DNA of 64,000 nt from NCBI RefSeq assembly GCF_000960995.1, contig NZ_CP009434.1:1364001-1428000 (forward strand). The letters are read 5' to 3'. Within the stretch, counting starts at the first letter, position 1, and each line of letters begins with the position of its first letter. The DNA is from Burkholderia glumae LMG 2196 = ATCC 33617 (GTDB lineage Bacteria > Pseudomonadota > Gammaproteobacteria > Burkholderiales > Burkholderiaceae). Positions 7,959 through 16,928 of this stretch are shown here, one piece after another. Position numbers and translations under genes: made by a program. The notes beneath the pieces were generated by a model. It had not been told where the DNA came from. It was given only the letters and a program-made list of their open reading frames with translations, and ran no database searches.

Positions 7959-9551
7959 TCAGACGGCCGTCGCGCGTCGCTCGGGCGTGTCGGTGGCGGG
8001 GCCGGCCGGCGACGCCGCGCTCACGGCGGCAGCCGGCTTGGCGTCGTGGCGGGTGGCCACGTAGGCCTGGTAGTCGGCGATCGAGAAATGCGCGGTGGCC
8101 TGCCGGAAGCGCCAGGTGAAGCCGGGCCACAGCGTGGTGTTCTTGCCGGTGCGCGGGTCGAGATACCAGCTCTTGCAGCCGCCGGTGGACCAGATCGCGC
8201 GTCCGAGCCGCTGCTGCAGCCACCGGTTGTAGTCGGCTTCGACGAGCGGGCGCACCTCGACCGCCTCGGCACGCTCGCGCTCCATTGCGTTGAGCGCGCC
8301 GAGAATGTATTCGATCTGCGACTCGATCATGAACACCATCGAGTTGTGGCCGAGCCCGGTGTTCGGGCCGACGATCATGAAGAAGTTCGGGTAGCCGGGC
8401 AGCGTCGTGCCGAGATAGGCATGCGCGCCGTCGCGCCAGGTATCGACGATATCGACGCCGCCGCGCCCGCGGATCACGCCGCGCGGGAACGGGTCGGCCA
8501 CCTGGAAGCCGGTGCCGTAGATCAGGCAGTCCACGGCGTGGCGGCGGCCGTCGGCGGTCACCACGGCATCGGGCTCGATGCGCGCGATCGGGTTCGTGAC
8601 CACCTCGACGTTCGCGCGCGTGAGTGCCGGGTAATAGTCGTTCGAGATCAGCACGCGCTTGCAGCCGAGCGTGTAGTTCGGCGTGACGGTCGCGCGCAGG
8701 GCCGGATCGGCGATCTGCCGGCGGATGTGACGCTCGGCCAGCCGCTGCACGTTCTTCATCAGCGCCGGATGGATCGCGAAGCCGAGCACGCGTGATTCGA
8801 GCAGCCAGTAGCGGCTCGCGCGCGCGAGCTTCTGCGTAAACGGCAGCGTGCGGAACAGCCACTGCTCGAAGCGGCTCAGCGGCCGGTCGGGCTTGGGCAT
8901 GATCCACGGCGGGGTGCGCTGGAACAGCGTCAGGTTCGCGACGCGCGGCGCGATCTGCGGCACGAACTGGATCGCGCTCGCGCCGGTGCCGATCACGGCC
9001 ACGCGCTTGCCGTCGAGGTCGTAATCGTGGTCCCAGTGCTGCGAGTGGAACGCGTGGCCGGCGAACGATTCGATGCCGTCTATCTGCGGCAGCGCGGCCC
9101 GCGACAGGCCGCCCATGCCCGACACCAGCACGCGCGCCGAGACGCGCCGGCCGTTGGCGAAGCGCAACTGCCAGCGGTGGGCGAATTCGTCGTATTCGGC
9201 GCTGATGAGTTCGTGGCCGAAGCGCAGGTAGCGCGCGATGCCGAAACGCTCGACGCAGTGTTCCAGGTAAGCGCGGATTTCCGGCTGCGGCGCGAACATG
9301 CGCGTCCAGTGCGGGTTCGGCGCGAACGAGAACGAATAGACGTGGGACTGCACATCGCAGGCGCATCCTGGATAGTGATTGTCGCGCCAGGTTCCGCCGA
9401 CCGTGGCGGCCTTTTCGAATACCGCGAAATCCGCGCGGCCGGTCTGCTGCAGCCGGATCGCCATGCCGAGGCCGGCGAAGCCGGTGCCGATGATGGCGAC
9501 GTCGACGGCTTCGATGTGCCCGTCGGCATCGGGCGGGGTGCGCGCTGTCAT
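7959..9551 (-). CDS. Type I Baeyer-Villiger (flavin-containing) monooxygenase
   Basis: A 530-residue FAD/NADPH enzyme that should insert oxygen next to a ketone to give an ester or lactone. Residues 22-27 are the FAD GTGFAG motif, 53-62 GTWRDNHYPG, 163-173 fit the type I fingerprint FxGxxxHxxxW exactly (F163, G165, H169, W173), and 188-193 are the NADPH GTGASA motif. The frame runs to 9629, but I start at 9551 because GGAG lies 7 bases upstream and the FAD domain begins soon after. It heads a four-gene minus-strand operon and is divergent from a LysR gene. The order BVMO, dehydrogenase, hydrolase resembles alkane/ketone or long-chain lipid catabolism units such as the mycobacterial mymA operon. 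Confidence 0.95.
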   Translation of the reverse strand: MTARTPPDADGHIEAVDVAIIGTGFAGLGMAIRLQQTGRADFAVFEKAATVGGTWRDNHYPGCACDVQSHVYSFSFAPNPHWTRMFAPQPEIRAYLEHCVERFGIARYLRFGHELISAEYDEFAHRWQLRFANGRRVSARVLVSGMGGLSRAALPQIDGIESFAGHAFHSQHWDHDYDLDGKRVAVIGTGASAIQFVPQIAPRVANLTLFQRTPPWIMPKPDRPLSRFEQWLFRTLPFTQKLARASRYWLLESRVLGFAIHPALMKNVQRLAERHIRRQIADPALRATVTPNYTLGCKRVLISNDYYPALTRANVEVVTNPIARIEPDAVVTADGRRHAVDCLIYGTGFQVADPFPRGVIRGRGGVDIVDTWRDGAHAYLGTTLPGYPNFFMIVGPNTGLGHNSMVFMIESQIEYILGALNAMERERAEAVEVRPLVEADYNRWLQQRLGRAIWSTGGCKSWYLDPRTGKNTTLWPGFTWRFRQATAHFSIADYQAYVATRHDAKPAAAVSAASPAGPATDTPERRATAV

Positions 9552-9581
9552 ACCTTGTCTCCGTTCTGGTCCATTTTTTAA

Positions 9582-9603
9582 TGTGACATTGATTGATGTA
9601 ACA
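9582..9603. promoter_or_regulatory. Candidate operator between the monooxygenase operon and lysR
   Basis: An inverted repeat with 8-bp arms TGTGACAT (9582-9589) and ATGTAACA (9596-9603), spacer TGATTG, matching at 7 of 8 positions. It sits 31 bp upstream of the monooxygenase start, in the AT-richest part of the 261-bp divergent spacer. It could be the LysR site or a TetR-type operator. Seen directly; function inferred. Confidence 0.5.
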
Positions 9604-9812
9604 ATAGTCGGTGACGGGAGAAATCGCAACTGCCTAGACGATCGCCTCTAACTGCCCCGGCGGCGCGAGCCGCGAGGCCCGGTACGTGCCGGCCCGCGCC
9701 GTACCGCGATTGATCGCGCGGCGCGAATAATCGCGGCCGCCCTTGAGCCGCGACGCCGTGCGGCTCTATCCTGCTCCGTTGCTCGTTCGAAAGCAGAAAC
9801 AGGGGGTAAGTC

Positions 9813-10775
9813 ATGGACCGTTTACAGGCAATGCAGGTGTTTACGCGCGTGGTCGATGCCAACAGCTTCACGCGGGCCGCGGAGACGCTGTCGATGCCGC
9901 GCGCGTCGGTCACCACCATCATTCAGAACCTCGAGGCCCTGCTCGGCGTGCGGCTGTTGCACCGCACCACGCGCCGCCTCTCGCTGACACCCGAGGGCGC
10001 GGGGTATTACGAGCATTGCATTCGGATCATGACGGAGATCTCGGAGGCCGATGCGAGTTTCCAGGCCGGCAATCGCAAGCCGCACGGCACGCTGCGCGTG
10101 CATCTGCCGTCGCTGCTCGGCCGGCGCGTGCTGTTGCCGGCGCTGGCGCTGTTCCATCAGCGCTATCCGGACATCGAACTGCACTTCGGGCTCTCGGACC
10201 GGCCCGTCGATCTGGTGCGCGACGGCTTCGACTGCGAGATCCGGGTCGGGCCGCTCGCGGACTCGTCGATGGTGGCGCGGCGGGTGGGCGTGATCAAGCG
10301 CATCAGCTGCGCCTCGCCCGACTACCTCGAGCGCTACGGCCGGCCGGCATCGATCGAGGCGCTGGAGCAGCACCGCGCCGTGAATTTCGCCTATACGAGC
10401 GGCGGCCGGCCGATGCCTTGGACCTTCCTGATCGACGGCAAGCTGCACGAGGTGCGGATGAACTCGGTGGTCACCGTCAATGATTCGGATGCCTACGTGA
10501 CCTGCGCGCTGGAAGGCTTCGGCATGATCCAGCCAATGCTGTTCTCGGTGATTCCACATCTGCTCGACGGCTCGCTGGTGGAGGTGCTGCCGGGCGTCTA
10601 CCCGAAGCCCAAGCCGATCTCGATCGTCTATCCGCACAGCCGCCATCTGTCGATGACGGTGCGCGTGTTCGCGGACTGGGTGGCCGAATTGTTCGCGTCG
10701 GTGCCGGCGCTCGAGAGCATGCCCGGCAAGGGCGCGTCGGCGGCCAGCAAGGAGCGCGGCGCGGTGGCGGCCTGA
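9813..10775 (+). CDS. LysR-family regulator divergent from the monooxygenase operon
   Basis: A 320-residue LysR protein of the CrgA-like branch. The winged helix-turn-helix is at residues 1-60 (MDRLQAMQVFTRVVDANSFT, then TLSMPRASVTTIIQNLEALLG), followed by the linker helix and two periplasmic-binding-like lobes (GTLRVHLPSLLGRRVLLPAL to the C-terminus). AGGGGG lies about 7 bases before the ATG. Head-to-head placement with the monooxygenase gene is the standard arrangement for a LysR regulator and its target. The C-terminal 25 residues are a low-complexity extension. Confidence 0.93.
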   Translation: MDRLQAMQVFTRVVDANSFTRAAETLSMPRASVTTIIQNLEALLGVRLLHRTTRRLSLTPEGAGYYEHCIRIMTEISEADASFQAGNRKPHGTLRVHLPSLLGRRVLLPALALFHQRYPDIELHFGLSDRPVDLVRDGFDCEIRVGPLADSSMVARRVGVIKRISCASPDYLERYGRPASIEALEQHRAVNFAYTSGGRPMPWTFLIDGKLHEVRMNSVVTVNDSDAYVTCALEGFGMIQPMLFSVIPHLLDGSLVEVLPGVYPKPKPISIVYPHSRHLSMTVRVFADWVAELFASVPALESMPGKGASAASKERGAVAA

Positions 10776-10858
10776 GGCCGTCGCCGGAAAAGGCTGCGGC
10801 GGGCGGCCCTGCTGCTTCCTCCTCGCCGCGCCGCCTGCTTGCGGGGATCGCGCTGCAC

Positions 10859-10864
10859 TACAAT
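10859..10864 (+). promoter_or_regulatory. Possible -10 box for the Pmp3/YqaE gene
   Basis: TACAAT (5 of 6 to TATAAT) lies 71 bp upstream of the small gene. No convincing -35 is present at 16-18 bp, so this may be a weak or activator-dependent promoter. Confidence 0.3.
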
Positions 10865-10935
10865 CTGGCGCGACGGCCCGTGCGCTGGCCGGCCCGAGCG
10901 CTATCATGCCATTTCCACCCGCGAGGCTTCCGACC

Positions 10936-11130
10936 ATGCGTCTCATTCTTGCCATCATCCTGCCCTGGCTCCAGTTCTTCACCATCGGCCGTCCGTTCGC
11001 GGGCATTATCTGCCTGCTGCTGCAGGTCACGTTGATCGGCTGGATTCCGGCCGCGATCTGGTCTGTCTACGCGCTGAGCCAGTACAAGACCGACCAGAAG
11101 ATCGCCCGCGCGATGGGCGGGCGCGGCTGA
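10936..11130 (+). CDS. Pmp3/YqaE-family small membrane protein
   Basis: A 64-residue protein made of two transmembrane helices, MRLILAIILPWLQFFTIG and the segment around LLLQVTLIGWIPAAIWSVYAL, with the family's short hairpin between them and a charged C-tail. The family (PF01679, UPF0057) is induced by osmotic, salt or cold stress in several organisms and affects membrane potential in yeast. The frame starts at 10906, but the ATG at 10936 gives the family's normal N-terminus and has a GAGG upstream. A very stable hairpin follows the stop codon. Confidence 0.9.
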   Translation: MRLILAIILPWLQFFTIGRPFAGIICLLLQVTLIGWIPAAIWSVYALSQYKTDQKIARAMGGRG

Positions 11131-11149
11131 CGGCAGTCGCGCCGCGCAT

Positions 11150-11171
11150 GCCGGCCGCTTCGGCGGCCGGC
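11150..11171 (+). terminator. Strong UUCG hairpin after the Pmp3/YqaE gene
   Basis: Perfect 9-bp stem GCCGGCCGC/GCGGCCGGC closing a TTCG tetraloop, 20 bp after the stop codon. No T-tract follows, so this may be a Rho-assisted terminator or a 3'-end stabiliser. Confidence 0.5.
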
Positions 11172-11315
11172 GGCGCGCTGCCGGGCAGCACGCGTGCTGC
11201 GGCCCGACGTGCCGGGCCCTGACACGCGAGCGCTGCCGGTTGCTTTGCGGTTCGCAAGGTTACGCCCGGCCCAGCGGGCGGCCATCAGCTGAACGAGACT
11301 GCCAGGAGACACCCG

Positions 11316-12653
11316 ATGAAGCCTTCCGCTCGTGCCGCGCTACCGGCCGATGCCGCGCTCGAGCCCGCCGGCGATGCCGCCTCGCCGCGCATCCGGCGCA
11401 TCCAGCGCACGGCGCTCACGTTGCTGCTGATGAGCGGCGTGGTCAACTACCTCGATCGCGCCACCCTGTCGATCGCCACGCCGCTGATCCGCCACGACCT
11501 CGGTTTCTCGGTGCCGCAGATGGGGCTGCTGCTGTCGGCGTTCCTGTGGGCCTACGCGTTCGCGCAGCTGCCGGCCGGCATCCTGATCGACCGGCTCGGC
11601 GCGCGCCTGACGCTGGCCGCGAGCCTCGGGCTCTGGTCGATCGCACAGACCTTCGGCGGCCTCGTCAACGGCTTCTCGACGTTTTTCGCCGCGCGCATGG
11701 TGCTCGGCGTCGGCGAGGCACCGCAGTTCCCCACCAGCGCGCGGATCGTGCGCGACTGGTTCGCCGGACATGAGCGCGGCACGGCCACCGGCATCTGGAA
11801 CAGTTCCTCGACGCTGGGCACGGCGATCTCCGCGCCGCTCCTGACGCTGCTGATGCTCAACGTGGGCTGGCGCTGGATGTTCGTGGTGATGGGGGCGGCC
11901 GGGCTGCTGCTGGCGGTGGCGTTCTATCTGCTGCACCGCGATCCGCGCCACGTCACGCTGACCCACCGCGAGCGCGCCTATCTCGACGACGCCGGCGGCC
12001 TCACCGGCACGCGTCCGAGCTGGGCCGACTGGCGCCATCTGCTGCGCTATCGCAGCACCTGGGGCATGCTGCTCGGCTTCTTCGGCACGATCTACGTGCT
12101 CTGGCTCTACAACGCCTGGTTGCCCACCTATCTGCAGATGGAGCACCACCTGACGATCGCACGCACCGGCTGGGTGGCGGCCGTGCCCTACGTGTTCGGC
12201 GTGATCGGCAGCCTGTCGGGCGGGCGGATCTGCGACGTGCTCGCGCGTCACGGCGTATCGACCATGAACAGCCGCAAGTATCCGATGGTCGCCTCGCTGC
12301 TCGGCATCGCGGTGTTCACGACGCTGACCGCGCTGACCGACAGCACCACGCTCGCGGTGGTGTTCATCTCGGTGTCGATGCTGCTGATGTACATTTCGTC
12401 GAGCGCGGCCTGGGCGATGGCCTCGGTGGCCGCGCCGGCCAACTCCACGGCCTCGATCGGCGCGATGCAGAATTTCGGCGGCTATTTCGGCGGCGCGCTG
12501 GCGCCGGTCGTGACGGGCTTCATCGTGGCCGCCACCCACTCGTTCAAGCCGGCACTCTACGTCGGGGCCGCGGTGGTGGTGGTCGCGATGGTCGGCTACT
12601 GGACGTTGGTGGGCGAGCCGGTGCCGCCGCGCGAGACGCAGGCGCCGCGCTGA
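11316..12653 (+). CDS. MFS transporter, anion:cation symporter (ACS) type
   Basis: A 445-residue major facilitator with about 12 membrane segments. The signature after TM2 is visible as GILIDRLGARLTL, and the N-terminal VNYLDRATLSIATPLI is characteristic of the ACS branch (hexuronate, glucarate, phthalate, tartrate transporters). The second half contains GGRICDVLARHG in the matching loop. CCAGGAGA lies 7 bases before the start. No catabolic gene is adjacent, so the organic-acid substrate is unknown. Confidence 0.92.
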   Translation: MKPSARAALPADAALEPAGDAASPRIRRIQRTALTLLLMSGVVNYLDRATLSIATPLIRHDLGFSVPQMGLLLSAFLWAYAFAQLPAGILIDRLGARLTLAASLGLWSIAQTFGGLVNGFSTFFAARMVLGVGEAPQFPTSARIVRDWFAGHERGTATGIWNSSSTLGTAISAPLLTLLMLNVGWRWMFVVMGAAGLLLAVAFYLLHRDPRHVTLTHRERAYLDDAGGLTGTRPSWADWRHLLRYRSTWGMLLGFFGTIYVLWLYNAWLPTYLQMEHHLTIARTGWVAAVPYVFGVIGSLSGGRICDVLARHGVSTMNSRKYPMVASLLGIAVFTTLTALTDSTTLAVVFISVSMLLMYISSSAAWAMASVAAPANSTASIGAMQNFGGYFGGALAPVVTGFIVAATHSFKPALYVGAAVVVVAMVGYWTLVGEPVPPRETQAPR

Positions 12654-12664
12654 CGGCGATCCAG

Positions 12665-12681
12665 GCGGCGTGGCACGCCGC
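12665..12681 (+). terminator. Short hairpin after the MFS gene
   Basis: GCGGCGT/ACGCCGC stem of 7 bp with a 3-base loop, 11 bp after the MFS stop and before a convergent gene. No T-tract; low confidence. Confidence 0.3.
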
Positions 12682-12913
12682 GCCGTGACTGCGCGCTTGC
12701 GCGCGCGCCTTCGGTCGCCCTGCATCCGCACCTGGCCGAAGCCGTCGCGCGGCGGGCTGCGGTGGCACGCCTCGGCGATCCGGCCGGTCTGACGCTCGGC
12801 GCGGCCGGGGCCGGCCGCCGGGCACCATCAGGAGGCCGCCGCCGGCGGCGTGCGCTCGAGCCGGCGGCAGGGCCGGCGGCGTCGCGTGCGGGGCGCCGCC
12901 ATGCCGGCCCCGC

Positions 12914-13621
12914 TCAGGATGCGTTCGCGCTGCAGCTCGGGTACGGCGCCTTTTCGCCGGCCACGATCGGGCAGACCTTCAGCGGCATCAGGTTGCGGAT
13001 GCGCTGCAGCCACATCTGGGCGTCGATGGCCGCGGGCTTGCTGGACTGCGGGCCGCGCTGCGCCCATTGCAGCGTGTACAGGTCCTTGGCACCCTTCACG
13101 ACGGTGATCGCCGTGGTCTCGCTGTGGCCCGCGCTGGCGGCCGCGTTGCCGCAACTGACGACCATCGAGAACGCATCGCTGCCGTTGAGCTTGCCCTCGA
13201 AGATGCCCTTGGCCGCGAAGCTTTGCGGGCAGGCGCGCTGGAAGCCGGCCGCGATGCTGGTCGCATAGCTCTTCGCATCCGCTTCCGGGTGCTTGGCGAC
13301 GACGTTCTGCGCACCCGTGAGCGTGATCATCTGGGTCCAGTTCGAAATGGTTTCGCCGGGCAGCACCCATTCGTGCGCATAGTCGTCGGCATGCGTGCCC
13401 TCGTAGATCGACACGAAGCGCGTGGGCAGACGGAAATAGACGAGCTGGCTGAAGATCGGCGCGATCGTGGCGATCACGGGCAACGCGGGCTGCGTTGCCT
13501 GCGCGCCGGCCGGCGCTGCGGGTGCGCTGCCTTGCGCGTGGGCGCCGATGGCGAGCGTCAGGGTCAGCAGCGAGCCGGCGGCGAGTGCCGCGGGGCGCGC
13601 ATGGAGTCGGATAACACGCAT
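12914..13621 (-). CDS. Secreted protein of unknown function
   Basis: A 235-residue protein with a clear signal peptide (basic n-region MRVIRLHAR, hydrophobic LAAGSLLTLTLAIG, cleavage after AHA near residue 29). The mature part begins with a Pro/Ala linker, then a compact domain containing VYFRLPTRFVSIYEGTHADD, WVLPGETISNWTQMITLTG and a C-terminal Cys pair (KVCPIV, YPSC). Three further Cys suggest disulfides in the periplasm. The phrasing of a lipid- or envelope-stress-associated lipocalin-like domain is possible, but I do not recognise the family. A larger frame on the same strand (12828-13772) is a shadow. Confidence 0.75.
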   Translation of the reverse strand: MRVIRLHARPAALAAGSLLTLTLAIGAHAQGSAPAAPAGAQATQPALPVIATIAPIFSQLVYFRLPTRFVSIYEGTHADDYAHEWVLPGETISNWTQMITLTGAQNVVAKHPEADAKSYATSIAAGFQRACPQSFAAKGIFEGKLNGSDAFSMVVSCGNAAASAGHSETTAITVVKGAKDLYTLQWAQRGPQSSKPAAIDAQMWLQRIRNLMPLKVCPIVAGEKAPYPSCSANAS

Positions 13622-14295
13622 GATTTCCTCGCGATGGTGGGCCTTGGTTTTCGGTGGCGATGTGCCTCAGCTTGCGAATGTAGCGCAAACGCGCCGCGCC
13701 GGTCGATGGTTTTACGCTCTGCAACATCTGGCGAGTGCTCCGCCGCAGCGCGGCACGACACGGTGCGGACACAATCTTTCAAGCGGCCGCGAGCCTCTGC
13801 GCCAACGGCAGCCGTTCGGGCGGGCGATGCGCCCGGCGCCGCCGCAGCCGCCGCCAAATGGTTGTGCGCGCATCGATCTCGCCGGATCGGTTCGATTCGC
13901 ATGGCTGAACGATCGTCATGATCGTTGCCAGGCATGGTCAATCACATCGCTCGCCCGGAGGGAATCCGGATAAAGCAGGAGGTAGGGCGCTTGCCCGCGA
14001 AATTTGCCTGGCTGACGACAGCCGAAACAAGCCAGAGCTAGTCTGATGAATCGGCGACGCGCCCCGCGCGTGCCGGCCGCGGCGATTTCCCTGGCCGCGA
14101 GGCCGGCCATGGCCCCGGCCCGCCTCGCCGCGCCCGGCGGGGCGGCGCGTGCGGCCGGCGCCGTAGGCCGACGCGCAGGCGCGACGGTCGTCGAGGTTCG
14201 GCGCGATCGGGGCTGGCGCTGCCTGCGGCGGCCGTGCGACGATCTCGGCTCCAGCCGATCCCTCCTGCACGCCGTTCGCGGCACCCCGACCCACG
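13622..14295. other. 674-bp gap without a supported gene
   Basis: No frame here has a ribosome-binding site and plausible composition. The gap contains a perfect inverted repeat AACGATC/GATCGTT with a 5-base loop at 13908-13926. Bases 13940-14045 are less GC-rich and could hold promoter or small-RNA sequence, but I can identify neither. Confidence 0.4.
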
Positions 14296-14859
14296 ATGAC
14301 TTCGCTCGAATCCTTTCCCTGCCTGCAGACCCGGCGGCTCGTATTGCGCGAGCTGGCGCCGGCCGATGCGGCGGCGCTCTATGCGATCCACGGCGACGCG
14401 GACGCGATGCGCTGGTATGGCGCGGAGTCGATGACGGCGCCGGCGCAGGCCGCGCGGCTGATCGACACCTTCATGGCCTGGCGCATCGCCGGCACCGGCG
14501 TGCGCTGGGGGATCGAGCGCCGCGCCGACGGCGCGCTGATCGGCACCTGCGGGCTGTTTCGCTGGAGCCGCGCCTGGCATAGCTGCACGATCGGCTATGA
14601 ACTCGCGCGCGGCGCGCGCGGGCAGGGCGTCATGCACGAGGCGCTGGGCGCCGTGCTCGATCACGGCTTCGGCGCGATGGACCTGAACCGCGTCGAGGCG
14701 CGCGTGCATCCCGAGAACGAGGCCTCGCTGCGTGTGCTGGCCGCGCTCGGGTTCGTGCGCGAGGGCTACCAGCGCCAAGCCGGCTACTGGAACGGCGCGT
14801 TTCGCGATCTGGTCCAGTATGCCCTGCTGCGCGACGAATACCGCGCGCCGGCCGGCTGA
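14296..14859 (+). CDS. GNAT acetyltransferase, RimJ/RimL-like
   Basis: A 187-residue GNAT protein. It opens with the RimJ/RimL/SpeG-type TRRLVLRELAPADAAAL, has IGTCGLF at strand 4, the acetyl-CoA loop ARGARGQGVMHEAL (R-G-x-G) near residue 115, and the C-terminal NRVEARVHPENEASLRVLAALGFVREGYQR that defines this branch. Members acetylate N-terminal amines of ribosomal proteins or small molecules; the substrate here is open. No Shine-Dalgarno is obvious. The gene is isolated. Confidence 0.9.
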   Translation: MTSLESFPCLQTRRLVLRELAPADAAALYAIHGDADAMRWYGAESMTAPAQAARLIDTFMAWRIAGTGVRWGIERRADGALIGTCGLFRWSRAWHSCTIGYELARGARGQGVMHEALGAVLDHGFGAMDLNRVEARVHPENEASLRVLAALGFVREGYQRQAGYWNGAFRDLVQYALLRDEYRAPAG

Positions 14860-15232
14860 TTCATCGCGCCTGCGTCGGGCATCTGCATTGGGCGGCGGGC
14901 CTGGTCCGCACCGCGCGGCTCGACGCGCAGCGCGCGCATCGAAGCGCGCCGTTGCGCGAGGCCGCGAGCGAAATGTGCCTGTCACCGGTGCTCTGTTTGC
15001 GCTGCGAGGCAGACCCGATGCGAACCCGGATGCGCATGGCCTGGCCCGTCACGCCGGCGCCGGCCGTCGACGACGCGATCGTCTTCCCGCTGCCCGGCGC
15101 GGCCGGCTGGGCCGCCGCCTGCGCGCTTCGAGGCGGCCGGCTTCGCGCGCGGCGGCGTTCAACCCGCACCGGACGCGCAGGGATGCACCTGCGTCGATCC
15201 CGAAGGCTCTTGCACCGTGCCGCCGCGCCGGC
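14860..15232. other. 373-bp convergent gap
   Basis: Lies between the 3' ends of the GNAT and porin genes. I see no gene, no T-tract terminator and no strong dyad. A short plus-strand frame at 14952 has no ribosome-binding site. Confidence 0.4.
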
Positions 15233-16399
15233 TTAGAACGCGTGGCGCAGGCCCACCGTGACGGCCAGTTGCGAGTCGGTGGATGACGGCGAGAGCGTGT
15301 TGATCATCGCGTGCGAGAGCACCGAGCCGGCCGGTGCGCCGTGCACGTTCTGATAGACACCTTCCAGATAGACGTCGGTGCGCTTGCTGAGCGCGTAATC
15401 GGTCTGCAGCATCGCGGTGTTCCAGCCCGGCGAGGCGCCGTCGTAGGCGCCGCGCGTGTAGGTGTAGGCGCCCGACAGGCTGAGCGCGCTGGTCAGCGCG
15501 TACTTCGCGTTGAGCTCGTAGTTGTCGAGCCGCAGCGTGCCGTTCAGGCCGCCCGCCGAGCTGTCGGCGGCGCCGAGATAGGTGCCCGTGCCGAACGAGA
15601 ACACGCCGGTGGCGTCGTCGATCTGCGTGTGGCTCCAGACCAGCCCGACGGTGGCCGCGCCGAACGTGTAGTTGCCGCCGAGCGACCAGATCCGCTGGCG
15701 CCGCGCGATGAAATTCGCGCTGGTGTCGCCGGTGGTGATCGCGCCCGCACCGCTGCCGGCGCCATTGAACTGCAGGTAGCCGGCCGCGAGGTTGGCGGGG
15801 CCTTGCGCATACGACAGCGCGAAGCCGTAGGCGCGGTTGTCGGCGAAGCTGCCGGCCTGGTTGCTGAAGCCGTACATGGTTTCGAAGCTCAGGCCGCGCC
15901 AGGTCGGGCTCGCGTACTTGACGGTGTTGTTCACCACCACCGAGTTCGCGGCCAGGTTGTCGTTCTCGAACGGATGCGCGGCGATGCTGCCGCCCCAGGT
16001 GTTCAGCTCGGCCGTGAGCGGGCCGACCAGATCGTTCAGCACGTCGAACTGGCGGCCGAACGTGAGCGTGCCGGCCGCCTCGCTCTGCAGCCCGAGCCAG
16101 GCCTGCGAGCCGAAGCCGTCGCCCGAGAACGCCTGCGCGCCGTTGTTGAGCAGGAAACCCTGTTCCAGCTTGAACACCGCGTGCAGCCCGCCGCCCAGGT
16201 CCTCGCCGCCCTTCAGGCCGAACGCGGTGTTCTGCATGGCGCTGCTGCTCGCCTGCCAGTTGCTGTGGCCGAGCTGGTTGTTGGTGTAGGCGAGGCCGGT
16301 ATCGATCAGCCCGTAGAGCGTGACGCTGCTTTGCGCATGCGCGGATGTCGAGGCGGCGAGCGCGCCGACGAGCGCGGCGCGGATCAGGGCGGGTTTCAT
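15233..16399 (-). CDS. Gram-negative trimeric porin
   Basis: A 388-residue outer-membrane porin of the Burkholderia/Neisseria general type. Signal peptide MKPALIRAALVGALAASTSAHA, then the invariant QSSVTLYGLIDTGLAY first strand, GLKGGEDLGGGLHAVFKLEQGF, LTFGRQFD, the NNTVKYASPTWRGLSFETMY strand and the terminal SQLAVTVGLRHAF ending in Phe, the BAM recognition signal. The frame runs upstream to 17077 but the start at 16399 has GGAG 10 bases upstream and a normal signal peptide. A related porin (42414-43568) lies elsewhere in the window. Confidence 0.95.
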   Translation of the reverse strand: MKPALIRAALVGALAASTSAHAQSSVTLYGLIDTGLAYTNNQLGHSNWQASSSAMQNTAFGLKGGEDLGGGLHAVFKLEQGFLLNNGAQAFSGDGFGSQAWLGLQSEAAGTLTFGRQFDVLNDLVGPLTAELNTWGGSIAAHPFENDNLAANSVVVNNTVKYASPTWRGLSFETMYGFSNQAGSFADNRAYGFALSYAQGPANLAAGYLQFNGAGSGAGAITTGDTSANFIARRQRIWSLGGNYTFGAATVGLVWSHTQIDDATGVFSFGTGTYLGAADSSAGGLNGTLRLDNYELNAKYALTSALSLSGAYTYTRGAYDGASPGWNTAMLQTDYALSKRTDVYLEGVYQNVHGAPAGSVLSHAMINTLSPSSTDSQLAVTVGLRHAF

Positions 16400-16928
16400 C
16401 GAAAGGGCTCCAGGTGGACGATGACGATGCTCGAATCGAGCCGGCCGCCGCGCCATGCCGATTGCGCGAGCAAAGGCCCCGGCATTCGGAAAATGGGCGA
16501 AGGTGCAACGCGTCGGCAATCCGTCGGCCAATCGGCAAAGTGTTTTGCCAATTGCCGCGAGCAGGCGCGCCCAGGCTGGCTGGCGGGGCGATCCGGCGTG
16601 ATCCGGTGAATTGGCAACGGGTCGCATCTTAGAACGCCGAAAATAAAAATGGCATGCGAGGGAGCCGATCGTGGTATCAAAAAAACAGAGCGATTCTTTA
16701 TATTTTTTATTCGCTGCCGCCTGATTTTGGCGGGCCTGTCTCGTGCCGGAACGAGGGCGGCCGGGGTGGCCGCATGGCACGGCTTTCATGAGGGTTGGGA
16801 TTCGATTGCGCGAGGCTTTCGTGATTGCCGGCGCGGCACGCCGATGCGATGATGACTGACACCGCGTGCGGCGTGAGCCGCGACGCCGCCATCGTTTCCG
16901 TTTTCGATCGTCCCGAAGGAGCGCACGC
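16400..16928. other. Porin/lipoprotein divergent promoter region
   Basis: A 529-bp spacer between divergent genes. Bases 16640-16715 are strongly AT-rich (A6 and T-rich runs) for this genome, suiting an UP-element or nucleoid-protein binding site. A 24-bp near-perfect dyad lies at 16530-16553. No gene supported; the porin frame continues through it but has no coding character. Confidence 0.45.
16530..16553. promoter_or_regulatory. Candidate operator upstream of the porin
   Basis: Dyad with core arms GGCAAA/TTTGCC around GTGT, flanked by AAT and ATT, with only one mismatched pair over 24 bp. It is about 130 bp upstream of the porin start. Regulator unknown. Confidence 0.4.

Noticed and set aside
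7072..9366. A 764-codon minus-strand frame across the monooxygenase and dehydrogenase genes
   Set aside because: It overlaps two genes with clear catalytic motifs in another frame and has no motif of its own.
12828..13772. A 314-codon minus-strand frame over the secreted orphan
   Set aside because: The frame that gives a normal signal peptide is the 12914-13621 one; this one is Arg-rich.
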